37,887 bases of DNA from Alphaproteobacteria bacterium (GCA_025360605.1 JANYBV010000054.1:1-37887); one strand, 5' to 3'; counted from the stretch's first letter, positions 25,125 to 33,598 are shown. Translations and numbers: made by a program. The notes: a model not told the origin generated them from the sequence alone.

Positions 25125-26957
25125 CTATTCTACCGTCACTGATTTCGCCAGATTACGCGGCTGGTCAACGTCTGTGCCTTTCAGCACAGCTACGTGATAC
25201 GCGAGGATCTGGACGGGCAGGGCGTAGAGCAGGGGCGAGATGAACGGATCGCAAGCAGGCATTTCAACGGTCGCGGTCGGTGTATCACCCGCTTGCTGGA
25301 TACCTTGTTTGTCACTAATAAGAACAATTTTTCCACCGCGTGCCGCGGCTTCCTGAAGATTGGAAGTGGTCTTGTCAAACAACGCATCCGATGGGGCGAG
25401 TACAATTACAGGCACTTGTTCGTCGATCAGCGCGATAGGTCCGTGTTTCAGTTCGCCCGCTGCGTAGGCTTCTGCATGAATGTAGGAAATTTCCTTCATT
25501 TTGAGCGCACCTTCCATCGCCATGGCGAAAGAGGTTCCACGTCCGATATACAGCATGTCGCGGGCATGGAAAAGATTGTGCGCCAACGCCTGTAACCGTT
25601 CTTCCAGATGCAGGACTTCTACCATTTGCAACGGTGCGCCGAGCAACTGTTTCAGCAGGCTTTTACGTCGTTCAACATTGATTGCGCCACGCTTCTCAGC
25701 CAAAGCAATGGTGAAGCAGGCCAGTGTTGCCAGCTGCGTGGTGAAGGCTTTGGTGGAAGCCACGCCGATTTCAGGACCGGCATAGGTGTAAAGCACCGCA
25801 TTGGCTTCACGCGCAATAGTGCTTTCCGGAACGTTGACCACTGCGATTACCGGATGCGCGCCTTGTGCCGCATTTTTGGTGAAGCGCAGCACTGCCAGCG
25901 TATCGGCGGTTTCCCCTGATTGTGAAATGACGATGGTCAGGCTTTTGGAATTAAGTATCGGATTGCGGTAGCGGTATTCGGACGCAATATCGACATCCAC
26001 CGGAATACGGGCAATGCCTTCGAGCCAGTATTTGGCAACCTGAGCTGCGTAATACGACGTTCCACAGGCAATCAGCTGAATGCGCTCAACCACTTTCAGA
26101 TCGAAAGGTATATCCGCCATCGGGATGGTGAGGTCCACAGGGCTGCAATACATTTTGATGGTTTCCGCGACGACCCCTGGTTGTTCATGGATTTCTTTTT
26201 GCATGAAATGGCGGTAATTGCCCTTGCCCACCGATGCGCCGTTATAACCTGACTGCGTCACCGTACGCTTAACAACGATTCCGGTTTCATCATGAATAAT
26301 GATCTGCTCAGGTGTTAGCTCTGCCCAATCACCATCTTCGAGATAGCTGATTTGGGTGGTCAGGTTGGATAGCGCAATGGCATCCGAACCGAGAAAATTC
26401 TCGCCCTTACCATAACCAACGGCCAGAGGTGGGCCCTGACGCGCCGCAATCAGAAGCTGCGGGTAATCGGCAAAAACAAAGGCCAGCGCATAGGCGCCAT
26501 GAAGTTTTTTGAGGGCCTTGGCTACGGCTTCCTGAGGCGAAAGGCCGTCTTTCAAATAGTCGGTGACCAGTACGGGCACAACCTCCGTGTCAGTTTGGGA
26601 GAGGAATTTATAGCCTTTTTGCGTCAATTCCTCGCGCAGCTGGCGGAAATTTTCAATAATGCCGTTATGAACAACCGCCACCTTATCCGTTGAATGCGGG
26701 TGGGCATTAGTTTCATTTGGAAAACCGTGGGTAGCCCAGCGTGTGTGGCCGATGCCGATAGTGCCTGCCAGCGGTGCTTTTTGAAGCTGCTGTTCTAGAT
26801 TGACCAGCTTTCCTTCGGCGCGGGCGCGGTGGATGGAGCCACCCGAAATGGTAGCTATTCCTGCGGAGTCATAGCCCCTGTATTCCAGATGTTTTAGACC
26901 GCCGAGGATGAGGGGAGCTGCTTCCTTGTAACCAGAAATACCAATAATGCCGCACAC
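25125..26957 (-). CDS. glmS: Glutamine-fructose-6-phosphate transaminase (isomerizing)
   Basis: GlmS makes glucosamine-6-phosphate, the first precursor of peptidoglycan and LPS amino sugars. The 610-residue protein starts CGIIGISGY after the initiator, the Cys being the glutaminase nucleophile. The N-terminal amidotransferase domain (1-240) has GHTRWATHGFPNETNAHPH, and two SIS domains follow with ACGTSYYAAQ, VISQSGETADT and GRGTSFAMAMEGALKMKE; it ends NLAKSVTVE. The start codon is GTG at 26957, with AGGAT upstream. No glmS ribozyme is expected in this group and none was seen. Confidence 0.97.
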   Translation of the reverse strand: MCGIIGISGYKEAAPLILGGLKHLEYRGYDSAGIATISGGSIHRARAEGKLVNLEQQLQKAPLAGTIGIGHTRWATHGFPNETNAHPHSTDKVAVVHNGIIENFRQLREELTQKGYKFLSQTDTEVVPVLVTDYLKDGLSPQEAVAKALKKLHGAYALAFVFADYPQLLIAARQGPPLAVGYGKGENFLGSDAIALSNLTTQISYLEDGDWAELTPEQIIIHDETGIVVKRTVTQSGYNGASVGKGNYRHFMQKEIHEQPGVVAETIKMYCSPVDLTIPMADIPFDLKVVERIQLIACGTSYYAAQVAKYWLEGIARIPVDVDIASEYRYRNPILNSKSLTIVISQSGETADTLAVLRFTKNAAQGAHPVIAVVNVPESTIAREANAVLYTYAGPEIGVASTKAFTTQLATLACFTIALAEKRGAINVERRKSLLKQLLGAPLQMVEVLHLEERLQALAHNLFHARDMLYIGRGTSFAMAMEGALKMKEISYIHAEAYAAGELKHGPIALIDEQVPVIVLAPSDALFDKTTSNLQEAAARGGKIVLISDKQGIQQAGDTPTATVEMPACDPFISPLLYALPVQILAYHVAVLKGTDVDQPRNLAKSVTVE

Positions 26958-27190
26958 GTTGTTCTATCCTATTATTAAATATGAAGAAAATTAGACAGTG
27001 GATACTAATAACTGAACACCATAAGGATTATGGCGATTCAGACAATAGTAAGTTGAGTTTATCATGGTTACATAGTATGATACCAGCTCCAAATAGGCAA
27101 TAATTGCCGACAGCTCTATACCCCCGACTAGTAGATGTTAGGGACATAGAGGTTAAAATACTACATTTAGATATTGGTTTATTTTTTCGC

Positions 27191-27199
27191 TGTGGACAA
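27191..27199 (-). promoter_or_regulatory. DnaA-box-like sequence (one mismatch)
   Basis: TGTGGACAA is the reverse complement of TTGTCCACA, which differs from the DnaA consensus TTATNCACA at one base. It lies in AT-rich DNA upstream of the other two boxes. Confidence 0.4.
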
Positions 27200-27248
27200 A
27201 ATAAATTAGAATTTTACTGTTGATTTTATTAACGACGTCGAGTCTATA

Positions 27249-27263
27249 TTAACGAATTGTTAA
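27249..27263. promoter_or_regulatory. Perfect CtrA-type site TTAA-N7-TTAA
   Basis: The sequence TTAACGAATTGTTAA is two TTAA half-sites separated by seven bases, the consensus for the cell-cycle response regulator CtrA. It lies 77 bases before the acyltransferase ATG and next to two DnaA-box-like sequences, an arrangement that would allow cell-cycle control. Confidence 0.6.
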
Positions 27264-27266
27264 CTA

Positions 27267-27275
27267 TGTGCATAA
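27267..27275 (-). promoter_or_regulatory. DnaA box (TTATGCACA on minus strand)
   Basis: TGTGCATAA is the reverse complement of TTATGCACA and fits TTATNCACA exactly. It begins 3 bases after the CtrA-type site. Confidence 0.5.
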
Positions 27276-27291
27276 CTGGCACAGTGTTTGC

Positions 27292-27300
27292 TGTGGATAA
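27292..27300 (-). promoter_or_regulatory. DnaA box (TTATCCACA on minus strand)
   Basis: TGTGGATAA is the reverse complement of TTATCCACA, the strongest E. coli-type DnaA box. It lies 39 bases before the acyltransferase start codon. Confidence 0.55.
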
Positions 27301-27339
27301 CCTGTGAAATTTTACGGCAAGATAATTTGGAGCAAGTGA

Positions 27340-28092
27340 ATGACTACTCTTATGTTTGATAATGCTAAGGTGAAAGACCAGCCTGTGTATAAAATCGACG
27401 ATGTGTTTTTCAATTCGTTAGAAGAAATGTCTGCTTATTCCGATCTTGTTCGCAAGATGGTCCGCCCACAACGCAAAACGCAACCTGTCACTTTTGAATT
27501 CACGCGTGACGAGGGATTGCTCCATCAATATTGCATCCTGCGCGAAGAAATGTTCAAAAAAGTATGGGATTTAAGTCATTTTAAGGCGCAAAAAGACAAG
27601 ATCGACGACATCAGCCACATCATTGTTGCAAAGCAGGGATTACAATGTGTCGGTGGTGGTCGCATCACTCTTTCTACTCCGGCTGCACGCCAGAAACTTC
27701 CCATGGAGGGAGCTGACTTTACTCTGGAAAATGCACTACATGATCTTAAACTGGCTGAATGCAGTTATGCTGAAGTCACCAGAATTGCAGTGCTTTCGGA
27801 GTACAGCAAGGATAACGTCATTACTCAACTGATTGACCACATTATCCTGAAAATTATTTCTCATCAGTGTAAGTTCCTGTTCTTCATTTCCCCAATGACG
27901 ATGACGCGCACTCACAGGCGTGTTGTAAATAATCTGGGCTATACTTTAACCACGCGCAAGGATGTCATTATCCCTGACCGCGAAGAGTATGAGGGCATCC
28001 GGATGTTCCTGAGCTATATCGACCTTACCCCTTATATTGGCGGGGCAGACGATGTGGTGAACGCCAAAATCAATGAATTCGCCGAAGCTTAA
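27340..28092 (+). CDS. LuxI/FeeM-like N-acyltransferase (GNAT fold)
   Basis: A 250-residue soluble protein whose central region resembles autoinducer synthase or N-acyl amino acid synthase folds: an Arg-containing helix LHQYCILREEMFKKVW, a strand ISHIIVAKQGLQCVGGGRITLS, and AEVTRIAVLSEY, where an Arg after the Glu is typical (compare ELSRFAV in LuxI proteins), then a helix and RVVNNLGY. Such enzymes transfer acyl chains to amino compounds. No luxR partner gene is next to it. GGAG seven bases upstream supports the ATG at 27340. It is the gene directly behind the CtrA and DnaA-box-like sites. The exact product cannot be inferred. Confidence 0.6.
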   Translation: MTTLMFDNAKVKDQPVYKIDDVFFNSLEEMSAYSDLVRKMVRPQRKTQPVTFEFTRDEGLLHQYCILREEMFKKVWDLSHFKAQKDKIDDISHIIVAKQGLQCVGGGRITLSTPAARQKLPMEGADFTLENALHDLKLAECSYAEVTRIAVLSEYSKDNVITQLIDHIILKIISHQCKFLFFISPMTMTRTHRRVVNNLGYTLTTRKDVIIPDREEYEGIRMFLSYIDLTPYIGGADDVVNAKINEFAEA

Positions 28093-28291
28093 GACTAAGT
28101 TATTGTTAGTCAATGGGTTGATTGTTGCTGTGGCAGAATGATTCCTCTGTTAATAACCCCTAAATACTTCTATAATATAATACTGTAGCCTGCCACTGTA
28201 GGTGGGTAAATGTCCGGTTTCATCATGTAGGTGAGCCGTTTGTAGCTGTGATTGGTATAGCCACGTAAGGCATCCATGACAGAAAACGGGC
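28093..28291. other. Intergenic leader before the flagellin-like gene
   Basis: 199 bases with no credible gene. It holds an AT-rich stretch near 28165-28185 (possible promoter) and a small hairpin, CCAC/GTGG around a short loop near 28194-28206. No sigma-54-type TGGCAC-N5-TTGC promoter was recognised. Confidence 0.35.
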
Positions 28292-29134
28292 ATGAAGCTT
28301 ATGGCCTTGGTCACTGCACCTGTCAGCAGTCCGGCGTATTACACGCATGTGGCGACCGCAATCAATAATAGTAATCAGAGCCTCGGCGATTCTGTCGAGC
28401 GCCTCAGCACGGGTAACCGCATTATCCAGATCAGCGATGATGTCGCTGCCACCAGCATTTCCACGCAATTAAAAACGCAGTTATCCGGTTTACGCCAGTC
28501 CGCTTCTAATATTGCCGAAGCCACCAGCCTGTTACAGGTTGCCAATGATGGTCTGGAAAATATCAGCATGAAACTCGATACACTTCAGTCCATTGCACAA
28601 CAGGCAAGCAGCACAGGTTTGTCTTCCAATGACCGCTATTATTTACAGCAGCAATTCAATGACAATCTTGCGCAGATTGATACGATTGCCAACAACAACA
28701 GCTTTAACAACATCAATTTACTGGATGGAACGCTGGCGTCGGGCACCGCGATACGGGTCGGGGCTAATCCCACAGATGTGATTAATATCACCATCGCCAG
28801 TGTTAAAAACAGCGCACTATTCAATAATTCCAACCCTGATGTAGCAACAACAGTACACGCCGTTAGCGCGCAGACAGCCATCACCACGGCAAGCAATACG
28901 GTTATGAGTATCTTGCAAAGAATCAACGGTAACCAGAGCGGCTTTGATTCTGCTACTACTAGTCTTCAACACTCCATAGACGGTGTAAACAAGGCGAATA
29001 ATGCACTGATCGATACCAATGATACCGCTGAATCTGCCTCGGCAACGCGTGATAAGCTGCACATTAATTTTGGCACTACGATTGCCGTTCAGTTGAAATT
29101 CTTCCGTTCCGGCCTTCTTTCCCTGATTCATTAA
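28292..29134 (+). CDS. Flagellin-like protein
   Basis: A 280-residue protein with both conserved flagellin ends. N-terminal D0/D1 region: NNSNQSLGDSVERLSTGNRI, ISTQLKTQLSGLRQSASNIAEA and NDGLENISMKLDTLQSIAQQA, then FNNINLLDG. C-terminal region: ASATRDKLHINFGTTIAVQLKFF, with a helical run before it. The variable middle domain is short. It stands alone: no export, hook or basal-body genes are within 9 kb either side. An ATG at 28301 is an alternative start; neither has a strong ribosome binding site. Some bacteria carry flagellin paralogues away from flagellar clusters. Confidence 0.8.
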   Translation: MKLMALVTAPVSSPAYYTHVATAINNSNQSLGDSVERLSTGNRIIQISDDVAATSISTQLKTQLSGLRQSASNIAEATSLLQVANDGLENISMKLDTLQSIAQQASSTGLSSNDRYYLQQQFNDNLAQIDTIANNNSFNNINLLDGTLASGTAIRVGANPTDVINITIASVKNSALFNNSNPDVATTVHAVSAQTAITTASNTVMSILQRINGNQSGFDSATTSLQHSIDGVNKANNALIDTNDTAESASATRDKLHINFGTTIAVQLKFFRSGLLSLIH

Positions 29135-29220
29135 TTGAAAAACTTGGCATTAGTTGAAAAAACTAGACATTTCATCGTCTTTACGTCACAACGAAAATCA
29201 TTTGTATTACTCTGATTTTC

Positions 29221-30228
29221 ATGCCGCATTTTTTAAAACGACTCCTTCATACTGCCTTATTCAAGAACCTCACCAAAGCAGGCCTCACACTGCTTGCTTT
29301 CTGGTTTGTGTTCCGTGGCATCGATTTTACGCATTTGCAGGATATGCTGCACCGGCAGGACCATACGCTGCTGGCGATGGCGGTAGTGTTCCTTATACTG
29401 CAAATGGTGGTCGGGTCGCTGCGCTGGCGGCTGGTGTTGAACGCATTATCCGAAACGCAATCGCCGTTATTGAGCCAGCTTTCTGCGTTTAAAATTTATT
29501 ATATCAGCGTCTTTTTCATGTGTTGCCTTCCGGGAACGGTCGGCGGCGATGTGGTGAGGGTATGGCTTACCAAGTCAGAACATATTCCCCTCAGTACCGC
29601 TATCCATTCTGTTATTATCGACCGCATCATCGCACTGGTGGCGTTGGGTTCGATGATCCTGCTGACATTGCCGCTGCTGGCTGGCATTGTCGGTTTCAAT
29701 CCCACACTGGTCTTTATTGCTGTGGTGATGCTTGCGGCGCTCGGAGTGTGGATATTATTAAATCTGGAGCGGCTGATTGCCCGCTACAAACATTTTAAGG
29801 TTGTGAACTGGGTTATTTATTTTCTGGACAGCCTGCGCCTGATACTCCGCCGCCGTTCGGCTTCGGTAAAATCATTCCTTATCGCGGTTAGCACCCACAC
29901 GTTTTACTGCATGGGTGCATACTATCTGGCGCAAAGTTTTCATATCCAGATTACCCTGATTCAGTGTATAACTTTGATACCACCTGTGTTACTGGCCACA
30001 ACAATACCCATCTCAATTGGCGGATGGGGCATCAGGGAAGCGGGGACGATAGGCATGCTCGGACTGGTAGGTGTTCCTCAGGCGCAGGCGTTGATGCTTT
30101 CCATCCAGTTGGGTGTCATTATTGTTTTAATCAGCCTTCCGGCCAGCGTGCTTTGGCTTTTATACCGCAAACATTCACATCATCCTGTTTCCATCGATAC
30201 GGTACCCACCTCGGGTAATCCAACATGA
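29221..30228 (+). CDS. Lysylphosphatidylglycerol-synthase-type flippase-domain membrane protein
   Basis: A 335-residue protein with about eight membrane segments and the signature of the UPF0104/LPG_synthase_TM family: FFMCCLPGTVGGDVVRVWLT and IPISIGGWGIREAGTIGMLGLVGV. The family includes lipid-flippase domains, and such proteins often pair with glycosyltransferases. Its stop overlaps the start of the glycosyltransferase gene (ATGA), supporting a shared function, perhaps making and flipping a glycosylated lipid. The exact lipid is unknown. Confidence 0.82.
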   Translation: MPHFLKRLLHTALFKNLTKAGLTLLAFWFVFRGIDFTHLQDMLHRQDHTLLAMAVVFLILQMVVGSLRWRLVLNALSETQSPLLSQLSAFKIYYISVFFMCCLPGTVGGDVVRVWLTKSEHIPLSTAIHSVIIDRIIALVALGSMILLTLPLLAGIVGFNPTLVFIAVVMLAALGVWILLNLERLIARYKHFKVVNWVIYFLDSLRLILRRRSASVKSFLIAVSTHTFYCMGAYYLAQSFHIQITLIQCITLIPPVLLATTIPISIGGWGIREAGTIGMLGLVGVPQAQALMLSIQLGVIIVLISLPASVLWLLYRKHSHHPVSIDTVPTSGNPT

Positions 30229-31061
30229 GTTCTGCCACAGCCGGTAATTCGGGGAGGGATTTTTGGGGTGGTGCCATTACCATGACACCCGCCGCGCAGA
30301 GCCTGCACACGATTGCCAATATCACTTCTCCTTATTCGGCATGCCCGCTGAACATCACGCTTTTTGTGCCGTGCTATAACGATGAAAAGACCATCGTCGC
30401 CACGCTTCAAAATATTGTGGAAGCTATGGGTGTGGTGGATAAAAGCTTTGAAATTCTGGTCATTGATGACGGTTCCAAAGACCGTTCTGTTGATATGGTG
30501 CGCGGTTTTATGGCGCAGTACGAAGATTTACATATCGTCATGCGCATCAATAAACACACCAAGGGGTTGGCGCAGAATTATTTCGATGGTGCGTTCATGG
30601 GCTGTGGAACCTATTACCGGCTTGTGTACGGAAATAACTCCGAGCCAGTCGAAACGATGGTTGATATTTTTCGCTCGATCGGTGATGCGGATATCATTGT
30701 GCCTTACTATGTGACCCGCCTTAAAAAAGACCAGTTCCATTCCTTTTCGGCGAGGCTGTTCAATTCATTGGTCAATTTAATCACCGGAAACCGCATCAAC
30801 TGCTACACCGCCCAGCATGTACATCTTCGCTATAATGTGATGCGCTGGCATTCCGACGTACTCGGGTCGGCATTTCAGATGGACTTGCTCTGCCAGCTGC
30901 TGTCGCTGGACTTTACCTGCAAACAAGTACCCTGCCGCGCTGTGCCAGCTGCCAATAATTATAATAAATCTGGCTTGCGTAAAACGCTCTCTTTTACCCA
31001 TGCGCTTGTCAATATCATCTTCAGGAAATTTGCCAGAATTGCTTACACCAGATACCGGTAG
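30225..31061 (+). CDS. Family 2 glycosyltransferase
   Basis: A 278-residue GT-A-fold enzyme similar to the dolichol-phosphate-mannose-synthase/GT2 group. ITLFVPCYNDEKTIV opens the nucleotide-binding domain and VIDDGSKDRSVDM holds the first Asp pair. The usual DxD site appears as YGNNSEP, an atypical form. The N-terminus (about 45 residues) is poorly conserved. It has no C-terminal membrane helices and overlaps the flippase-like gene by 4 bases, consistent with action on a membrane lipid acceptor. Confidence 0.85.
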   Translation: MSSATAGNSGRDFWGGAITMTPAAQSLHTIANITSPYSACPLNITLFVPCYNDEKTIVATLQNIVEAMGVVDKSFEILVIDDGSKDRSVDMVRGFMAQYEDLHIVMRINKHTKGLAQNYFDGAFMGCGTYYRLVYGNNSEPVETMVDIFRSIGDADIIVPYYVTRLKKDQFHSFSARLFNSLVNLITGNRINCYTAQHVHLRYNVMRWHSDVLGSAFQMDLLCQLLSLDFTCKQVPCRAVPAANNYNKSGLRKTLSFTHALVNIIFRKFARIAYTRYR

Positions 31062-31070
31062 TAACGGCGT

Positions 31071-32372
31071 ATGAAATCCCTGTTTGACCATGTTATCCCT
31101 GACACTGCACCACTAGCAGACCGCTTACGACCGCAATCCGCCGAAGAAGTGATCGGGCAGCAACACGTATTATCGTCAGGCCATATGCTGCGCTCCATCC
31201 TCGATGGCGGGCAGCCATTATCGTTATTATTGTGGGGCCCACCAGGGTGTGGAAAAACTACGCTGGCACGTATTATCGCGGAAAAAAGCGGCTATGTTCT
31301 GGAGCAGGTGTCGGCGGTGGCTTCAGGAGTCGCGGAACTCAAAACCATTTTCGAACGTTCCCGCGCCCGCCGCAATGATGGCATGCGGACAATCGTTTTT
31401 GTCGATGAAATTCACCGCTTCAACCGCGCACAGCAGGATGCTTTTCTGCCGGTGGTGGAGGACGGTACGATTGTATTGATTGGGGCAACGACCGAAAACC
31501 CTTCCTTTGAAATCAACAGCGCGTTGCTCTCGCGGATGCATGTGGTGGTGTTGCAACGTCTGGATACACAGGCGCTGCGGGAATTGCTTGCTCGGGCGGA
31601 AGAGCATATGGACAAGCCATTGCCCGTAACTTCAGAAGCAAGGGATATCCTGCTCGGCATGGCCGACGGCGACGGCAGGTCGTTGCTGAACTTCTGCGAA
31701 ATTTTATTCGCCTATAAGGGTGGCGAACTACTAGATGCCAAAGCCCTGACGAACTATCTGCAAAAACGCGCACCGCTGTATGACAAACGTCAGGAGGCAC
31801 ATTACAACCTGATCAGCGCCCTGCATAAATCGCTGCGCGGTTCGGATGCGCAGGCCGCTTTATACTGGCTCAGCCGGATGCTTACAGGCGGCGAGGACCC
31901 GCTTTATATTGTCCGCAGGCTCGTGCGTTTTGCCGTGGAGGATATCGGGTTGGCCGACCCGCAAGCGCTGGTTCAGGCGAATGCTGCCAAAGAAGCCTAT
32001 GATTTCCTCGGGTCACCAGAAGGTGAGCTAGCAATAGCGCAATGTGTGCTGTATCTGGCGACAGCTCCCAAATCAAACGCTGCGTATAATGCCTACAAAT
32101 CCGCGCAGCACAGCGCCAAAGAGTTTGGTTCCTTGATGCCGCCAATGCACATTCTCAATGCACCCACGAAGTTGATGAAGGAATTGGGGTATTCGAAGGG
32201 CTACAATTACGACCACAACGAGGAAGACGGATTCTCGGGCCAGAATTATTTTCCGGATTCCATGCCACGGGAAAACTTTTACCAACCCGTAGAGCGTGGC
32301 TTCGAACGCGAGATTATCAAGCGGCTTGAATACTGGGAAAAACTACGCGAGAAAAAGCAGGGAAATAAGTAG
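31071..32372 (+). CDS. rarA: Replication-associated recombination protein A (AAA+ ATPase)
   Basis: RarA/MgsA (Mgs1, WRNIP1 family) acts at stalled replication forks. The 433-residue protein has Walker A GPPGCGKTT at residues 56-64, Walker B VDEIHRFN, sensor 1 GATTENPSFE, and the C-terminal tetramerisation region with SPEGELAIAQ and KEFGSLMPPMHILNAPT. The start is 9 bases after the glycosyltransferase stop. Its stop lies inside an inverted repeat shared with the convergent next gene. Confidence 0.96.
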   Translation: MKSLFDHVIPDTAPLADRLRPQSAEEVIGQQHVLSSGHMLRSILDGGQPLSLLLWGPPGCGKTTLARIIAEKSGYVLEQVSAVASGVAELKTIFERSRARRNDGMRTIVFVDEIHRFNRAQQDAFLPVVEDGTIVLIGATTENPSFEINSALLSRMHVVVLQRLDTQALRELLARAEEHMDKPLPVTSEARDILLGMADGDGRSLLNFCEILFAYKGGELLDAKALTNYLQKRAPLYDKRQEAHYNLISALHKSLRGSDAQAALYWLSRMLTGGEDPLYIVRRLVRFAVEDIGLADPQALVQANAAKEAYDFLGSPEGELAIAQCVLYLATAPKSNAAYNAYKSAQHSAKEFGSLMPPMHILNAPTKLMKELGYSKGYNYDHNEEDGFSGQNYFPDSMPRENFYQPVERGFEREIIKRLEYWEKLREKKQGNK

Positions 32373-32389
32373 GGTTTAACCTACTTATT
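32364..32389. terminator. Inverted repeat shared by two convergent gene ends
   Basis: AATAAGTAGG (32364-32373) and CCTACTTATT (32380-32389) are perfect 10-base inverted repeats with a 6-base spacer. The rarA end and the minus-strand gene end both read Asn-Lys-stop from the two arms. It can form a bidirectional transcript-ending hairpin, although neither side has a strong T-tract. Confidence 0.65.
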
Positions 32390-32743
32390 CGTGTTATCGG
32401 TGCTATCTTTTGTTTCCATATCTGTATCCGTTTTTGTCTGGTCATCAACAGGCTTTGGTTTTATAGCTTCCGGCGCATTGTGGCGCAGTTTCTTGGGGCT
32501 TTTATCCGCCATTTTGCTGTGACGGCTCTCGATCGACTCGGTAAGAACCTTTGGCGCTTCTTTTTTTTGTTTTACTTCGTCTTTCTTGGTGTCTTTTTTA
32601 GTCGAGTGTTTTGTGGTGGTGTCTTTGTCACCCACAGTGGTGGTGTCCTTATCCGTATCAATGGTTGAAACGGGGTCTGCCGCTGCATTCACCGCAAACA
32701 GCACGCTCATTGAAGCCATCAGGCACAAAATCTTTTTGATCAT
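32381..32743 (-). CDS. Small exported Lys/Thr/Asp-rich protein
   Basis: Not recognised. The start at 32743 (with GGAG upstream) gives 120 residues: an N-terminal signal peptide (MIKKILCLMASMSVLFAVNA) and then a highly charged, low-complexity mature part rich in Lys, Thr and Asp. An ATG at 32758 would add five residues but is less well placed. The mature part is probably disordered. The gene converges on rarA and shares an inverted repeat with it. Confidence 0.65.
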   Translation of the reverse strand: MIKKILCLMASMSVLFAVNAAADPVSTIDTDKDTTTVGDKDTTTKHSTKKDTKKDEVKQKKEAPKVLTESIESRHSKMADKSPKKLRHNAPEAIKPKPVDDQTKTDTDMETKDSTDNTNK

Positions 32744-32772
32744 ATCATTACTCCTCATTAAAAAATAATTCG

Positions 32773-33405
32773 TTATGCAGCCGCCCTATATTCCACCTGC
32801 TCAGCCTTGAGGGCTTTGGTGTAGCTTGGGCGTGCAATCATTTCTCGTAGCATACGTTTGACGTTTGGTCCGATGGTCGGCATCTGCGGATATTTGGCCC
32901 CCCAGTTAGCAATAACTGTGATCAGAATATCAGCAGCGGTTACATCTTTTCCGCAGATGTAGCGGGTTTTCACGAGCTGTGCGTCAATGTCCACCCACAA
33001 CTTGTTGATCTGTTCCAGCGCTATTTTGAAAAGCTGGTCGCGAGCGGCGGCATCGGCTGTATTTTTCAGGATAAAGGATGCTTTAGAATAAGCGGGATGC
33101 AACGTGGCGTTGGCAAACATCAGCCACTCAAGCGCTGTAGCGCGGGTTTTTCCGGAGCGTGGTAACAACGTGCCTTTATATTCATCGAGCAGATAGACGA
33201 TTATCGCACCGCCTTCACGCACCACCTGACCGTCAGCCACCAAAACAGGAACCTGACCGCGCGGATTTATTTTCAGAAACTCAAGATTGTCCTCTGGTGA
33301 GGCTTCCAGATTGACCGGCTTGCGTTCAAACGGTAGCGCCAGTTCATTCAATACAACATGAACAGCCATCGAGCAGGCACCGGGTGAGTAATAGAGTTGA
33401 TACAT
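32773..33405 (-). CDS. Glutathione S-transferase, beta-class-like
   Basis: A 210-residue GST with an N-terminal thioredoxin-like domain: YYSPGACSMAVHVVLNEL (a Cys at residue 11 is typical of beta class), NPRGQVPVLV with the conserved cis-Pro, and the following Glu (REGGAI in place of the more common ES), then an all-helical domain with DVTAADILITVIANW. Such enzymes detoxify electrophiles and peroxides using glutathione. GGAG lies 10 bases before the ATG. It is followed by the small exported-protein gene after 29 bases. The specific substrate is unknown. Confidence 0.9.
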   Translation of the reverse strand: MYQLYYSPGACSMAVHVVLNELALPFERKPVNLEASPEDNLEFLKINPRGQVPVLVADGQVVREGGAIIVYLLDEYKGTLLPRSGKTRATALEWLMFANATLHPAYSKASFILKNTADAAARDQLFKIALEQINKLWVDIDAQLVKTRYICGKDVTAADILITVIANWGAKYPQMPTIGPNVKRMLREMIARPSYTKALKAEQVEYRAAA

Positions 33406-33598
33406 GCGTCTTATCTCCGAAAAATCGTATAAAAATATTTTTTAGACTCTTATGGCCAACCATTATAATTTTTTTTGAAGCATTATTCCAGCAAAGATAC
33501 AGCCAATGGCTAGTTAAATAATTTGTAATCCCTCGTTACACCTCCTGCAATGCGCGTTGGCTATACTTCACGTATCGACAACAACTATGGAGTTACTT

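Larger units (their letters stand above)
26958..27339. other. Intergenic region with DnaA-box-like and CtrA sites
   Basis: 382 bases without a credible gene. The right half (27165-27310) is AT-rich and holds TGTGGACAA, TGTGCATAA and TGTGGATAA in the same orientation, plus one perfect TTAA-N7-TTAA. No DNA-replication genes are adjacent, so a chromosomal origin is unlikely but not excluded. The region probably carries the promoter of the acyltransferase gene and that of glmS on the other strand. Confidence 0.6.

Noticed and set aside
25125-26980. glmS ribozyme
   Set aside because: The ribozyme is characteristic of Gram-positive bacteria; the 5' region has no matching catalytic core visible.
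27165-27310. Chromosomal replication origin
   Set aside because: Three DnaA-box-like sites and AT-rich DNA are suggestive, but neighbours are glmS and an acyltransferase rather than typical origin genes; retained as a finding about a promoter-like region, not called as an origin.
33506-33525. Possible CtrA site before the His/Glu-rich exported gene
   Set aside because: TTAA-N7-GTAA has one mismatch from the consensus and stands alone, so it was not called.
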